Shown one piece after another: positions 11,413 through 20,161 of a stretch of 64,000 bases of DNA. The first letter of the stretch is position 1; each line of letters opens with the position of its first letter. A model generated the notes under the pieces. It worked only from the letters and a program-made list of their open reading frames with translations, did not search any database and was not told the origin of the DNA. A program made the position numbers and the translations under genes. Source of the DNA: JBBSDP01 sp963754335 (GTDB taxonomy: Bacteria; Planctomycetota; Phycisphaerae; Tepidisphaerales; Tepidisphaeraceae); the NCBI GenBank assembly GCA_963754335.1, contig CAVWFQ010000009.1, positions 62,001 to 126,000 on the forward strand, read 5' to 3'.

Positions 11413-12560
11413 TCCGCGATTTTCAGTTTCTCCCTCGCGGCGAGCACTATTGCGGCGGCCTCGGCAGGCGTTTGCGCCAGCGCCGTGAGGTGCCCCATCT
11501 TCCTGCCCGGGCGCGGCTCTGCTTTTCCATATAGATGCAGTTTCACGTTGGGCATGGCGCAAACCGCCGGCCAGTTTGCCGTATGCCCGTTCCACAGATC
11601 GCCAAGCAAGTTCGCCATGGCGGCGGGGCGAAGCTGCGTGGTCGAGCCGAGCGGTAGGCCGCAGACGGCGCGAAGCTGCTGCTCAAACTGGCTGGTGATG
11701 TGCGAATCGATCGTCAGGTGCCCGGAATTATGAGGGCGCGGCGCAAGTTCGTTAACCAGGAGCCGGCCCGATCGGGTCAGGAAAAACTCCACGCACAATA
11801 CGCCGACCACTTGCAGTGCGTCGAGGATGTTGCGGGCAATCTCCACTGCTTCCCGTTCGACGGCCGCCGGGATATCCGCGGGGCTGATCGACAGGTCGAG
11901 GATGTGATCGTGGTGAGTATTGTCGATAACGCCCCAGTTTGCGAAAGACCCGTCCTGCCCGCGCGCTGCCACAACTGAAACTTCACGCTCGAAATCGACG
12001 AACGCCTCGAACACCCGTTCGACGGCGGGGTCGGGCTTGATGGCGGCCAAGGCTTCGTCCATCGACCGAACGGTGCTCTGGCCTTTTCCATCGTAGCCGA
12101 AGGAAGCGGTCTTCAGAACCCCGGGAAAGCCGGGATTGTCCGCGACGATTCGCAAATCCTCCAGCCCGCGCACAACGCGAAACGGCGTCACGGGAAATCC
12201 GTTGCTGGAGAGAAACGTCTTTTCGCGGATACGGTGCTGCGTCGTATGGAGGACCGCGCCGTCCGGCCGCACCGGCGCATGGCGCGCGGCCGCCTCGGCG
12301 GTCGCTGTGGGAACGTTCTCGAATTCAAAGGTAACCACGCTGACGCTGCGCGCGAATTCGCCGACGGCGTCGAGATCGTCGTAGGCCGCAATGATCTCTT
12401 TGTCGGCCACCTGGCCGGTAGGCGTATCCGCGTCCGGCGAAAACGTGAAGACGCGATATCCCATCCGTCGGGCGGCAATGGTGAACATCCGCCCGAGCTG
12501 GCCGGAGCCGAGCACGCCGATCGTCGCGCCGGGGAGGATGGGAGGGTGAAGGGAGGACAA
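11409..12560 (-). CDS. purK: N5-carboxyaminoimidazole ribonucleotide synthase
   Basis: PurK uses ATP and bicarbonate to carboxylate AIR to N5-CAIR in purine synthesis. Seen here: the N-terminal nucleotide fold (IGVLGSGQLGRM), TFEFENVP, the ATP-grasp core with GYDGKGQ and FVDFEREVSVV, and the late NELAPRPHNSGH motif. The reading frame is open up to an ATG at 12689, but that extension runs through a palindromic repeat (12613-12729), so it is unlikely to be coding. I place the start at the TTG at 12560, 11 codons before the family's usual IGVLG; this is uncertain. purE lies upstream in the same direction, so the pair should be co-transcribed. Confidence 0.9.
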   Translation of the reverse strand: MSSLHPPILPGATIGVLGSGQLGRMFTIAARRMGYRVFTFSPDADTPTGQVADKEIIAAYDDLDAVGEFARSVSVVTFEFENVPTATAEAAARHAPVRPDGAVLHTTQHRIREKTFLSSNGFPVTPFRVVRGLEDLRIVADNPGFPGVLKTASFGYDGKGQSTVRSMDEALAAIKPDPAVERVFEAFVDFEREVSVVAARGQDGSFANWGVIDNTHHDHILDLSISPADIPAAVEREAVEIARNILDALQVVGVLCVEFFLTRSGRLLVNELAPRPHNSGHLTIDSHITSQFEQQLRAVCGLPLGSTTQLRPAAMANLLGDLWNGHTANWPAVCAMPNVKLHLYGKAEPRPGRKMGHLTALAQTPAEAAAIVLAAREKLKIAD

Positions 12561-12612
12561 GGCAGATGGTTCTAATTGGGAATGCGACCGATCAAACTTT
12601 ACCGCGAACGGA

Positions 12613-12729
12613 AATCCTGCTCTCTCGCCCAGTACTCTGGGAGAGTTGGGGTGAGGGCAGTCTTTGACACGCCCATATAAGACCCTCACCCCGCGCCCTC
12701 TCCCGGATTACCGGGAGAGGGGGAAGTCA
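12613..12729. repeat. Palindromic element, family A copy 1 (between purE and purK)
   Basis: The element is a double hairpin: CTCTCGCCC..GGGAGAG + GGGGTGAGGG, a short spacer, then CCCTCACCCC + CCCTCTCCCGG..CCGGGAGAGGG. The outer halves are inverted relative to each other. Two further full copies lie at 20597-20706 and 53017-53130, and a partial at 29757-29780. It separates purE from purK. No coding content or target duplication was recognised. Confidence 0.85.
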
Positions 12730-12779
12730 TTTGGTGGCCGCTTGTCTCGCCTGTCGGCGCCACAGGCGACGCCTTGCGG

Positions 12780-13337
12780 TCAGCCGCCTCCGTCGGCCGC
12801 GGCGGCCTGGCTTTTCTTGCGGCGGACGGGGGGCTCGGCGGCGGGAAGTTCTTCGCGCATCACCTTGTCCGTCTGGGCGGCGCGAAATCTCCGCAGCTTC
12901 TCGCGCAACTCCGGTCGCGACCCGGCCAGGATCGCGACGGCCAATAAAGCCGCATTGGTCGCACCGGCTTTTCCGATGGCCAGCGTCCCCACCGGGATGC
13001 CGGCCGGCATCTGGGCGATCGACAGCAGCGAATCCATTCCGCTGAGGGCATGGCTTTGCACGGGAACTCCCAGCACCGGCAGCAGCGTGTGTGCCGCGGC
13101 CATCCCCGGCAAATGCGCTGCTCCGCCGGCGCCGGCGATGATCACTTCGAACCCGCGCTCCTCCGCCTGCGATGCGAATTCCGCCATCAGCTCCGGCGTG
13201 CGGTGGGCCGAAACGATGCTGCACGCGTGCGTTACGCCGAATTGTGTCAGCATGGCGTCGGCATGCTTCATGGTCTCCCAGTCGGATTTGCTCCCCATGA
13301 TCACGGCGACCAGAGGTTTTTGTTCATCTCGCGGCAT
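12780..13337 (-). CDS. purE: N5-CAIR mutase, class I PurE
   Basis: PurE converts N5-CAIR to CAIR, the step after PurK. The 185-residue protein has the class I pattern: VIMGSKSDW at the N-terminus, VSAHRTP, IAGAGGAAHLPGM, PVQSHALSGMDSLLSI and the PAGIPVGTLAIG segment. Its neighbour purK supports the class I (two-enzyme) route rather than the class II one. The C-terminal about 25 residues are charged and Pro/Ala-rich, beyond the usual end of the fold. The two pur genes are separated by a palindromic repeat that may influence their relative expression. Confidence 0.95.
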   Translation of the reverse strand: MPRDEQKPLVAVIMGSKSDWETMKHADAMLTQFGVTHACSIVSAHRTPELMAEFASQAEERGFEVIIAGAGGAAHLPGMAAAHTLLPVLGVPVQSHALSGMDSLLSIAQMPAGIPVGTLAIGKAGATNAALLAVAILAGSRPELREKLRRFRAAQTDKVMREELPAAEPPVRRKKSQAAAADGGG

Positions 13338-13445
13338 GGAGCGTTTCGCTTTTCAACACTGAAACCAGACCGGGAACATCGATAAAATCACGGGGAATGG
13401 AAAGATTTCAATCAGGACGCCTGACATCCTACCATAGGGCCGCAA

Positions 13446-14616
13446 ATGTCGGAAATGAGCACACCATTCACCCATTGGGCCGAATTCGATCCCGCCGGGG
13501 ATTTTGAGGCCTTTTTGCGTTCTGTGCCAGCCCGTTGGGTGGTTTATCTGCTGGACGACGCGGATGATCGGCCGGTGCAGCTTCTCTGCGTGAAAAACCT
13601 CCGTGCCAGCCTCAAACGCCGGCTGGGCGGGGACGAAACGATCGGGCTTTCCAAGCGCGTCAACTATCGCGAGTTGGTCCGGCGCAATTCGCTGGCGGCG
13701 CGTGGATAGCGCCTTCGAAGCCGACTGGATTTACTACGAGGCGGCCCGCCTCGTCTTCCCGCAATCGTATCGGGGCATGGTTGGATTCCGTCCCGCCTGG
13801 TTCATTCACGTCAATCCTGAAACGAATTTCCCGCGCTTCGTCAAAACGATCGACCTCGGCAAGAGCGGCGTGCTTCTCGGACCGGTCGAGGACAAACACG
13901 CCGCCGCCCGGCTCATTGAGCTCATCGAAGACTCATTTGACCTGTGCCGCTATTACCAGATCCTCGTCGAGGCCCCCAATGCGATGGCCTGCGCTTACAA
14001 GCAGATGCACAAATGCCCTGCTCCGTGCGACGGCTCCATCTCCATGGCGCAATATCGCGGAATGATCGAATGGGGCGTACGCACTGCCATCGACCCGGCT
14101 CCAATGATTCGCGATCAGGAACGGCGGATGCAGCAAGCCGCCGCCGAGCTCCGATTTGAAACCGCCTCTCGGATCAAGTCGTTTGTCGAAGAGCTGAGGC
14201 AGTTCGGGAAAGGGGCCTTTCGGCACGTCCGGCCGTTGCCCGATTTCGTTTTCCTCAGTCTTCAGCATGGCCCGCGCGAGGGAACGGGAAAGGCCTTTCT
14301 CATTACCCCCGGCGGGATCGAAGAGGTGCTCGGCATGATCTGGGCTGCCGAATCGCTCGATGTTCCCGCGCTACTACGTGTTGCGCTTGAAGCAGCGTCG
14401 AAACACTCGCCCGGCCCAATCGACGAAGCGGGCGCTGAGCGCGTCGGCATCGTCGCACAGCATCTATTCACAGCCAAAAGCAAACATGGCGCGTTTCTTC
14501 CCATGGGCGCGATCGACGAAAAATCGGTCGCGAAGGCATGGCGCGATCTGCAAAAGCAAACACGCGATGAGGAGACCGCCGGAGAAGGGGTGCTCAAGGA
14601 ACTTCAGTCGATTTGA
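13446..14616 (+). CDS. UvrC-like / Cho-like endonuclease without RNase H domain (one frameshift)
   Basis: The N-terminal 80 residues resemble a GIY-YIG-type nuclease domain with weak signature (WVVYLLDDADDRPVQLLCVKN). The central part carries the UvrC-like KCPAPCDGSIS cysteine segment, and residues around 14100-14210 form a UVR helix pair (ERRMQQAAAELRFETA). The C-terminus lacks the RNase H-like domain of full UvrC, so it is closer to Cho or to planctomycete UvrC-like paralogues. The frame breaks near 13700: the first frame stops with ...NSLAARG and the next resumes VDSAFEADWIYYEA, one extra base being enough to explain it. The role (incision in nucleotide excision repair) is inferred; whether catalytic residues persist is not clear. 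Confidence 0.6.
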
Positions 14617-14735
14617 ATTCGGATGCCCTGACATCAAAACGTACGCTCCACTTCCTTATCGTTTAGCCGCCCCGCTTGCAGGGCGTGGCCAATTTCGTGC
14701 CATCGACAACGCGACGACTGTCATGCAAGGTGGTT

Positions 14736-15130
14736 TTACGCGCCGATTCTCTTCGCTTCCCAATCCGATTTCCTGTGCCGAAATCCGGCCTTCATATTGA
14801 CCTCACCTTTGATGGTGTCGCCGCTGATCTTCCCGGAATATTTCATGGTCACATCATGCCCGTCAACTTCGCGATCCACAGAGAAATTGACCTCGTCGCC
14901 GTGAACGGAGCCGTCGTAGATGTTGCTGTCGGGGCCTTTTCCGTGGAACGAGCCAGTCAGCTTCTCCCCCTCCTGCTTGAGTTTCACGGTGATGGCGATT
15001 GATTCGCCATCGGGTGCGTCTGGCTCCAAGTCCACGCGCCGTTGGCGTCAGCCCCCTTGGTTGAAGCCTGAAACACCATCGACGAAAACGCGATGCAGAT
15101 GATCGAAGCGGGCAACAAAGTGCTAATCAT
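14736..15130 (-). CDS. Small secreted beta-rich protein of unknown function (one frameshift)
   Basis: The ATG at 15130, preceded by GGGAGCAGGAA, opens a signal peptide (MISTLLPASIICIAFSS) followed by ADANGAWTW, the usual start of a small secreted family that then continues with repeated strands such as LTGSFHGKG and YSGKISGDTIKGE. The frame must change near 15040 to link the two parts. Mature length is about 105 residues. The alternating G-x-V/I pattern indicates a beta-barrel-like fold. No function is known to me for the family, and there is no operonic clue beyond the lipoprotein gene just upstream in the same direction. Confidence 0.55.
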
Positions 15131-15163
15131 TTCCTGCTCCCAAGGAACGTTTTCCGACTCGCG

Positions 15164-15664
15164 CTATTGCGAGACGACCAATTGATCCACCGTAAACGCC
15201 GGCGCGATTTCCGTCCCCTCGCTGGATTCCTGGGCCGCAATTTCCTTGAGCGCGGAGTGACCGGTGAATTTCACCCACTGGTCTTTCTGGAGCGACAGTA
15301 TTTTGCCCGCAATCTCGGCATCATCCGGGCTGATTTTCAGGCGAAAGAGTTCGCCATGAGAGTCGCCGCCGAATTGCACCGCCACCCAGGCCGAATCCGT
15401 CTTCTCGCCGTTCACATCATGCTGTTCGCTGCGGGGTGCCGCCGCGATCTGCGCCACCCAGTCGGTGACTTTGTGCGGGTTGGCGACGAAGTCATTCAAA
15501 GCCGTCAACTTCTCTGGCGATTTGGACGATTCGTAGGCCGCCTTCGCGGTGGCGTAATCCTTGAGAAAAGAGATTTCGTCGGCGGGCATGCCGTGTTCGT
15601 TCCGATTGCAGCCGCAAAGGAAGAGCGATGCAACGCCAAAGATCGAGAGAAGAAAAATGCGCAT
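15164..15664 (-). CDS. Putative lipoprotein, function unknown
   Basis: The 166-residue product starts with a short charged segment and a hydrophobic stretch ending LFLCGC, a plausible lipobox. The mature part contains FTGHSALKEIAAQES and VKISPDD-type segments, with no recognised domain. It is likely anchored on the outer face of a membrane. It lies 33 bases upstream of, and in the same direction as, the small secreted protein gene, so the two may be an operon. Divergent from the Sel1 gene, with about 50 bases between starts. Confidence 0.6.
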   Translation of the reverse strand: MRIFLLSIFGVASLFLCGCNRNEHGMPADEISFLKDYATAKAAYESSKSPEKLTALNDFVANPHKVTDWVAQIAAAPRSEQHDVNGEKTDSAWVAVQFGGDSHGELFRLKISPDDAEIAGKILSLQKDQWVKFTGHSALKEIAAQESSEGTEIAPAFTVDQLVVSQ

Positions 15665-15715
15665 GAGGGATATCTTACAGGATCTTCGGTAACGCGGAGA
15701 TATGATGGCGATTCC

Positions 15716-16728
15716 ATGTCATGCGATTCAGAACAAACATTCAACGAAGGCTTTGCTGCCTACGAATCTAATGATTACGCCACAGCAGCCGCAATCCTCC
15801 TTCCACTCGCCAACACGGGTCATGCACCAGCGCAGCAAGTGGTGGGTGAAATGTACCAGTTCGGAGACGGTGTTGAACGGAGTGCCGAAAAGGCTCTTCA
15901 CTTCTGTAAGCTTGCGGCGGATCAGGGAATTGCGAGAGCGGCTTTAAACGTATTCTTTCTTCTGGGAGCAACCGATGGTGCGGGGCAGCCGGGCGTACAG
16001 ACGCCGCCGAAAGATGCGGTTACCGCACAACGTTATCTTGACCTCGCAGTGATTGGGTTTCGAAAACTCGCCGCAGTCGGCGATATGGAGGCGATGGCAA
16101 ACCTCGGCTTCCTGTTCCATCACGGTTTCGGTGTGCCGCTGGACGGTGCGGAGGCAATCCGCTGGTACACCAGGGCGTTCGACGCCGGCGGGTATGGGGC
16201 CGCCAACAGTCTCGCTCTCGTCCATTACGAGGGGGATATTCGATTTCGGGACAAGGCCAAAGCGTTGTTCTGGTATTTGAAGACCAAAGAGTTTAATTGC
16301 CAATGTATTGGAATCAGCGAATTCGAGGAGCTTCTCAAGTCCGGCCCGAATACAACGTCCGGTTGGACGATTCCGGGTTACGGAATTTCTATTCGCCGGC
16401 CTGGCGCGGTCATTTCACTGTCGGAGTGGAAGGCAGCCGTGTCCGCAACGGAGGGTGTTCACTTGAACAGCAGCGAGATCTCCCTGACCAACCCAACGAC
16501 GGGAGAGGTCATCAGAATTCCATGCCCGGACGGTGACGTGGATCTATTTCTTGCTGGAGAGGAAAAATGGGTTCCCGCGTTCCACTGTGCTCGGACAAGG
16601 GCGATATCACTCTTCCATTCTCCGGCGAATTCTCCAACCTCACGAGTGCTTTGCGATCAGCCGCGCGTAAGTTGGCGAAGTGCCTGGGAGCGGAGCTGGT
16701 CGGAGACGGTGGCGAATTGTATGAATGA
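15716..16728 (+). CDS. Sel1-like repeat protein with unclassified C-terminal domain (one frameshift)
   Basis: The open frame extends far upstream across the antisense lipoprotein gene, but sense coding begins at ATG 15716 (MSCDSEQTFNEGF). Residues about 10-200 are Sel1/TPR-like units (ALHFCKLAADQG, AEAIRWYTRAFDAG, AKALFWYLKT). The C-terminal about 130 residues (GDVDLFLAGEEKWVPAF, then in the next frame SDKGDITLPFSGEF and ending GDGGELYE) form a compact domain that I have no name for. The join lies near 16567 and needs one base. Sel1 repeats mediate protein contacts; a cytoplasmic role is likely because no signal peptide is seen. Confidence 0.65.
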
Positions 16729-16761
16729 CAACCACACCGTCGTTCCTTGGGGATCCGCCTT

Positions 16762-16856
16762 TGTAGGGTGGGCTCGGCCCACCATTCTTCTTGCCGCCGG
16801 GCGCAGCCCGTCATTATTCGATCGTTGTGAAAGAGGTGGGCCGAGCCCACCCTACA
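16762..16856. repeat. Perfect 22-bp inverted repeat element (family B)
   Basis: The arms 16762-16783 and 16835-16856 are exact inverted copies (TGTAGGGTGGGCTC... and its reverse complement), separated by 51 bases. The arm itself is partly self-complementary (GGTGGGC..GCCCACC). The right arm supplies the TAG stop of the phzF gene. This looks like a small mobile palindromic element or a bidirectional terminator-like structure. Confidence 0.85.
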
Positions 16857-17655
16857 TAAGCAATTCACCCTGCGCGACGATGACCGCTTCGCCGCCCAGA
16901 ATCACACGATCACCTCGAATCTCGACGCTGACCGTTCCACCCCGCGCGGATGCCTGATATCCGACGAGCTTCGATTTGTTGAGCTTTCGCCCCCAATACT
17001 CCGCCAGGCAGCAGTGAGCCGATCCGGTGACCGGGTCTTCGTCGACGCCGACAGCGGGACCGAAGAATCGGGAGACAAAATCAAATTGAGGTGGATCGCT
17101 CCGGGCCGTGACGATTACGCCACGGCATTTCACGGCCGCGAGCTGCTCGAAATCGGGTTTGATCGCTCGCAGGACCGACTCCGATTCCACCTCAACGAGG
17201 AAATCAAACTGGCTCTTTCCGACATGAACCGGTCGCACTTTCAACGCTTCGATCAGGCCGGGTGGCGGGTGCGTCTTCACCTCCCGGCATATCGGAAAGT
17301 CGAGTTGAAATCGCTCTCCCTGACGCATGGCCCGCAATACGCCGCTTCGGGTCGAAAACGGGACCTCCGACCAGTCGGGCAATTGGCCCAGATGGGCCAG
17401 CATTTTCGCCGCGGCGAGCGTGGCGTGGCCGCAGAGATCGACCTCAACTCTCGGGGTAAACCATCGCAAATCGAATCCATTGCCATTCGGGACCAGGAAA
17501 GCGGTCTCCGAGAGGTTCATTTCCATTGCCACGTTCTGCAGCCAGTCTGCATCTCGCCACTCCGCCAGCGCAACGACGGCTGCCGGGTTGCCGGTGAAAG
17601 GCCGGTTCGTAAAGGCGTCGATCACGAAATACCGAATCGGCGGGTGCTGCTTCAT
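16852..17655 (-). CDS. PhzF family isomerase
   Basis: This 267-residue protein is a full-length PhzF/YddE-type diaminopimelate-epimerase-fold isomerase. Diagnostic are the N-terminal VIDAFTNRPFTGNPAAV, the putative catalytic glutamate E50 in MNLSETAF, the CGHATLAAAKML motif, and the second-half repeat with DPVTGSAHCCLAEYW. The family includes the phenazine enzyme PhzF and many isomerases of unknown substrate; no phenazine genes are nearby, so a housekeeping or detoxifying role is more likely. The stop codon lies inside the palindromic element at 16835-16856, so the element sits exactly at the 3' end of the gene. Confidence 0.9.
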   Translation of the reverse strand: MKQHPPIRYFVIDAFTNRPFTGNPAAVVALAEWRDADWLQNVAMEMNLSETAFLVPNGNGFDLRWFTPRVEVDLCGHATLAAAKMLAHLGQLPDWSEVPFSTRSGVLRAMRQGERFQLDFPICREVKTHPPPGLIEALKVRPVHVGKSQFDFLVEVESESVLRAIKPDFEQLAAVKCRGVIVTARSDPPQFDFVSRFFGPAVGVDEDPVTGSAHCCLAEYWGRKLNKSKLVGYQASARGGTVSVEIRGDRVILGGEAVIVAQGELLM

Positions 17656-17794
17656 CGTTGATCCTTGAATTCACCCAGACGCTTCCTGCCAAGCTTCGGA
17701 TATTACGTTTTCGATTTGGGCGCTGCCAGATGCTGCATGGTATTGTCTTGCGAACGGCTTTCGATTCGAGGAATCAAGAATTTGAGTCGGCAGC

Positions 17795-17967
17795 ATGCGA
17801 CTTCGAAAATGCCCAAGTTGCAGGGAAACGGTCGGGGCGGAATCCGAAATCTGCGCCGTTGCGGCGTGAATTTCCGAAACGCTCAAATCCGCCGCGTCGT
17901 GTCGTGGACACTCCTGGTATCGGTCGTCGCCTGGATGGTGGCTCATTTCGCCTTCAAGATCATCTGA
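17795..17967 (+). CDS. Small zinc-ribbon, single-helix membrane protein (one frameshift)
   Basis: ATG 17795 gives MRLRKCPSCRETVGAESEIC and then hits a stop; shifting frame by one base near 17855 yields RCGVNF and a final membrane helix (WTLLVSVVAWMVAHFAF) to TGA 17965-17967. The joined product of about 57 residues is thus CxxC-x14-CxxC followed by one transmembrane segment, a common tiny bacterial architecture. One missing C in tgcgcc(c)gttgc explains the break. It is too short for most gene callers. Function unknown; such proteins are thought to be membrane-attached zinc ribbons. Confidence 0.6.
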
Positions 17968-17997
17968 ATCCAATTCGACACATCCGTCGGCGTTGAT

Positions 17998-18663
17998 TCA
18001 CTCCTGCCGGGATAGCGCGGACCGGTTGTAAAGGAGCGTAAGCGTCACGGACAGGACGCACAGCACCGCAACCGCGGGAGCCGCGTGAAGCATCTCGCCG
18101 TTCCCGTAGTCGATCCAGATGGAGATGGGGAGCGTGGTGTGATTCGGTCGAATTCCGAAAACCATTACGGTGGCGCCAAACTCGCCCAGCGCCCGGGCGA
18201 AGGCCAGCATCAAACCGCTCGCCAGGCCGCGCCGGGCCATCGGCAGGCTGACATACCAGAAAATCTGCAATCGATTCGCGCCGATGACTCGCGCGGAATC
18301 TTCCACTTCCCGCTCGATCGACGCGAACGCCGCCCGCGTTGGCAGATAGAGCAGCGGCATCGCCACAATTGCTGCCGCAATCACGGCTCCCTCAAACCGG
18401 AACATGATCGAATACGAAAACCAGTCGTGCAGATAATGGCCCACCCACCCGCGACCGCCCAGCCCCATGATGATGAGATATCCCACTACGGTCGGCGGAA
18501 GGACCATCGGAACGACGATCAATCCTTCCAGCAGGCTTCTTCCTGGATATCGCGATCGAGCGTTGAAATAAGCAAGGGGAAGGGCCGCCATTAACGCGAC
18601 CAACGTGGCGACGGCGGAGATGCCAAGCGACAACGCGATGGCATCCCGCAATTCATGGCTCAT
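17998..18663 (-). CDS. modB: Molybdate ABC transporter permease
   Basis: ModB forms the membrane channel for molybdate import. The 221-residue product has five to six membrane helices and the cytoplasmic EAA-type loop recognised by the ATPase (ARVIGANRLQIFWYVSLPMARRGLASG). It overlaps the modA stop by 4 bases (ATGA), so translation is coupled. The modC ATPase that normally follows is not present in the window: after the stop come 30 bases and then the oppositely oriented zinc-ribbon gene. An ATPase elsewhere in the genome must energise it if the system works. Confidence 0.93.
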   Translation of the reverse strand: MSHELRDAIALSLGISAVATLVALMAALPLAYFNARSRYPGRSLLEGLIVVPMVLPPTVVGYLIIMGLGGRGWVGHYLHDWFSYSIMFRFEGAVIAAAIVAMPLLYLPTRAAFASIEREVEDSARVIGANRLQIFWYVSLPMARRGLASGLMLAFARALGEFGATVMVFGIRPNHTTLPISIWIDYGNGEMLHAAPAVAVLCVLSVTLTLLYNRSALSRQE

Positions 18664-19439
18664 CGGGTCGGCCGGGTTGCCGCCGGCGGAGGGGGCGTAA
18701 AGCCGAACTCCTTCAGCGTCAATTGCCCCTTTTCCGAAAGGAGATAATCGAGGAATTTCTCTGCCGCTGGCTGCTTTTTCGACGCGGTGAGGACCGCCGC
18801 GGGATAGACAATCGGATCGTGGGCGTCCGCTTCGACAACGTACGTCACCCGAACTTTATCGCCGGATTCCTTTGCGTCGGTGCCGTAGACGAGGCCGGCG
18901 GAAACTTCCCCGCGCTCCACGTAATCGAGCACCTGGCGGACGTTGGTCCCAAACACGAGCTTCTCCTTGAGGGCGTCGAAGACGCCTTCGTGTTTGAGCG
19001 CCTGATGAGCGTACTGACCGGCCGGAACGGTTTTCGGCTCACCGACGGCGATTCTCGTGATCTCGGAACCAGTCAGCGCCTTGATCGAATCGGGCGATGC
19101 CGTGCTCCCCGCCGGAACGATCAACACCAGCGAGTTGCCCGCGATGACCCGGCGTGTCGCCTTGTCGACCAGACCCGCCTTCTCGAGATCGTTGACCTGC
19201 TTATTTGCGGCGGAGATGAACAGGTCAACCGGTGCGCCATACTGAATCTGGCTTGCCAGTTGCCCGGAAGCGCCGAGCGTAAACTCGACGACTTCCCCGG
19301 TTTCCGCCTTGTATTCGGCCGCCACCTTCGCCAGCGCATCTTTCATGCTGATGGCGGCGGCAACGGAGATCGTTTCCGCGAACGCCGTTGAGGTGATCGA
19401 CAGGACAAACGCAACGAGAACTACAATCGCTCGTTTCAT
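18660..19439 (-). CDS. modA: Periplasmic molybdate-binding protein
   Basis: ModA captures molybdate in the periplasm. The 259-residue product has a signal peptide (VVLVAFVLSITSTAFAE), then VAAAISMKDALAKVA, FTLGASGQLASQI and GAPVDLFISA, the usual ModA ligand-lid segments, and the second-lobe FGTNVRQVLDYVERGEVSAGLVYGTDA. It is 44 bases downstream of the ModE-like regulator gene and overlaps modB. A ModE-type operator-like sequence lies directly upstream (19447-19478). Confidence 0.95.
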   Translation of the reverse strand: MKRAIVVLVAFVLSITSTAFAETISVAAAISMKDALAKVAAEYKAETGEVVEFTLGASGQLASQIQYGAPVDLFISAANKQVNDLEKAGLVDKATRRVIAGNSLVLIVPAGSTASPDSIKALTGSEITRIAVGEPKTVPAGQYAHQALKHEGVFDALKEKLVFGTNVRQVLDYVERGEVSAGLVYGTDAKESGDKVRVTYVVEADAHDPIVYPAAVLTASKKQPAAEKFLDYLLSEKGQLTLKEFGFTPPPPAATRPTR

Positions 19440-19446
19440 CGAGCTC

Positions 19447-19478
19447 GATTATACGAGCGTTATATAAGTCCGTATACG
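19447..19478 (-). promoter_or_regulatory. Putative ModE operator / modA promoter region
   Basis: The 44-base gap before modA contains CGTTATATA (19458-19466) and, after a short spacer, CGTATACG (19471-19478), with a further CGATTATACG just upstream. AT-rich half sites of this CGnTATA type resemble, from memory, the ModE operators in front of enterobacterial modABC. Its position between a modE-like gene and modA is what autoregulation by molybdate would need. The assignment is by eye only. Confidence 0.4.
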
Positions 19479-19483
19479 GCGGC

Positions 19484-19859
19484 TCAGCGATCCGAATCCG
19501 TCGACCGTTGGAATCCATCGGTCTCATGATCGATCGCCGTTTCGATGTGGACTTGAAGATCGCGGAAACTGCGCAGGACTCGGCCGCCCAGTTCGGTCAG
19601 TTTCGCGCCGCCGCCTCGTTTGCCGCCGATCACGGTGATTACCAGCGGAAGTTTCCATTGCCGGTTCATCGCGTCCAGAAGCATCCATGCCCTGCGATAG
19701 CTGTACCGTAGTCGCCGGGCCGCTTCGGAGAGTGAACCGGCAGCCTCGATCTGCTCGAGCAGATCGGCGCCGGCATCATTCAGGGCCAGTTTTCCGTCGC
19801 GTTCGATCCAGACCTTGGCGCGGCGTGGCCGGGGAAGTTGGCCGTTTCTTCTTTCGCAC
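19484..19859 (-). CDS. ModE-like winged-helix regulator (DNA-binding part only)
   Basis: The frame reads KVWIERDGKLALNDAGADLLEQI, AAGSLSEAARRLRYSYRRAW, and then NRQWKLPLVITVIGGKRGGGAKLTELG, which is the N-terminal winged helix of ModE. Family members bind molybdate through two C-terminal Mop domains; here the Mop domain is encoded as a separate gene immediately upstream. No ATG opens the frame; the GTG at 19859, two bases after the Mop stop, fits if one base is missing in the first about 15 codons. Alternatively a longer mop-modE product was split. Product about 125 residues, probably a repressor or sensor for the mod genes. Confidence 0.65.
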
Positions 19860-19861
19860 GC

Positions 19862-20080
19862 TTATTCGCCCGATTCCGTGGAGATGATCACTTCCGTCGC
19901 CTTGATCACCGCGGTGGCCGGCGAACCCTTCTTGAGTTTCAGCCGCTTGGCGGAACTGACGCTGATGAGCGATACGACCTGATGTCCGCCGCCGATGTCG
20001 ATGACGACTTCCGCCATGACGGCACCCAGTTTGATGGAGGCGACTTTTCCGGGAAATTGATTGCGTGCACTGATGGGCAT
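19862..20080 (-). CDS. mop: Molybdenum-pterin-binding (Mop) domain protein
   Basis: The product, about 72 residues, is a single Mop/TOBE-type domain: SARNQFPGKVASIKLGAVMAEVVIDIGGG followed by VSSAKRLKLKKGSPATAVIKATEVII, here quoted in pieces to show the fold. Such small proteins assemble as hexamers that bind molybdate, and the domain also forms the sensor half of ModE. It is first in the mop - modE-like - modA - modB run, with a TAA directly before the next gene. Start chosen at the ATG of MPISARN; two upstream ATGs are in frame. Confidence 0.85.
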   Translation of the reverse strand: MPISARNQFPGKVASIKLGAVMAEVVIDIGGGHQVVSLISVSSAKRLKLKKGSPATAVIKATEVIISTESGE

Positions 20081-20161
20081 GAAATTCATTCTACACACAA
20101 CGAACGCCACTCCGCTCTTTCGCGCGCGGATTCAGTTGCTATGGTGTGAATCGGGTTCGCG

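Noticed and set aside
12561..12689. Longer purK start at ATG 12689
   Set aside because: The added 43 codons run through the palindromic element and a non-family leader; PurK proteins begin just before the IGVLG motif.
15167..15715. Upstream extension of the Sel1 gene
   Set aside because: It is antisense to the lipoprotein gene and lacks Sel1 character; the repeats begin after ATG 15716.
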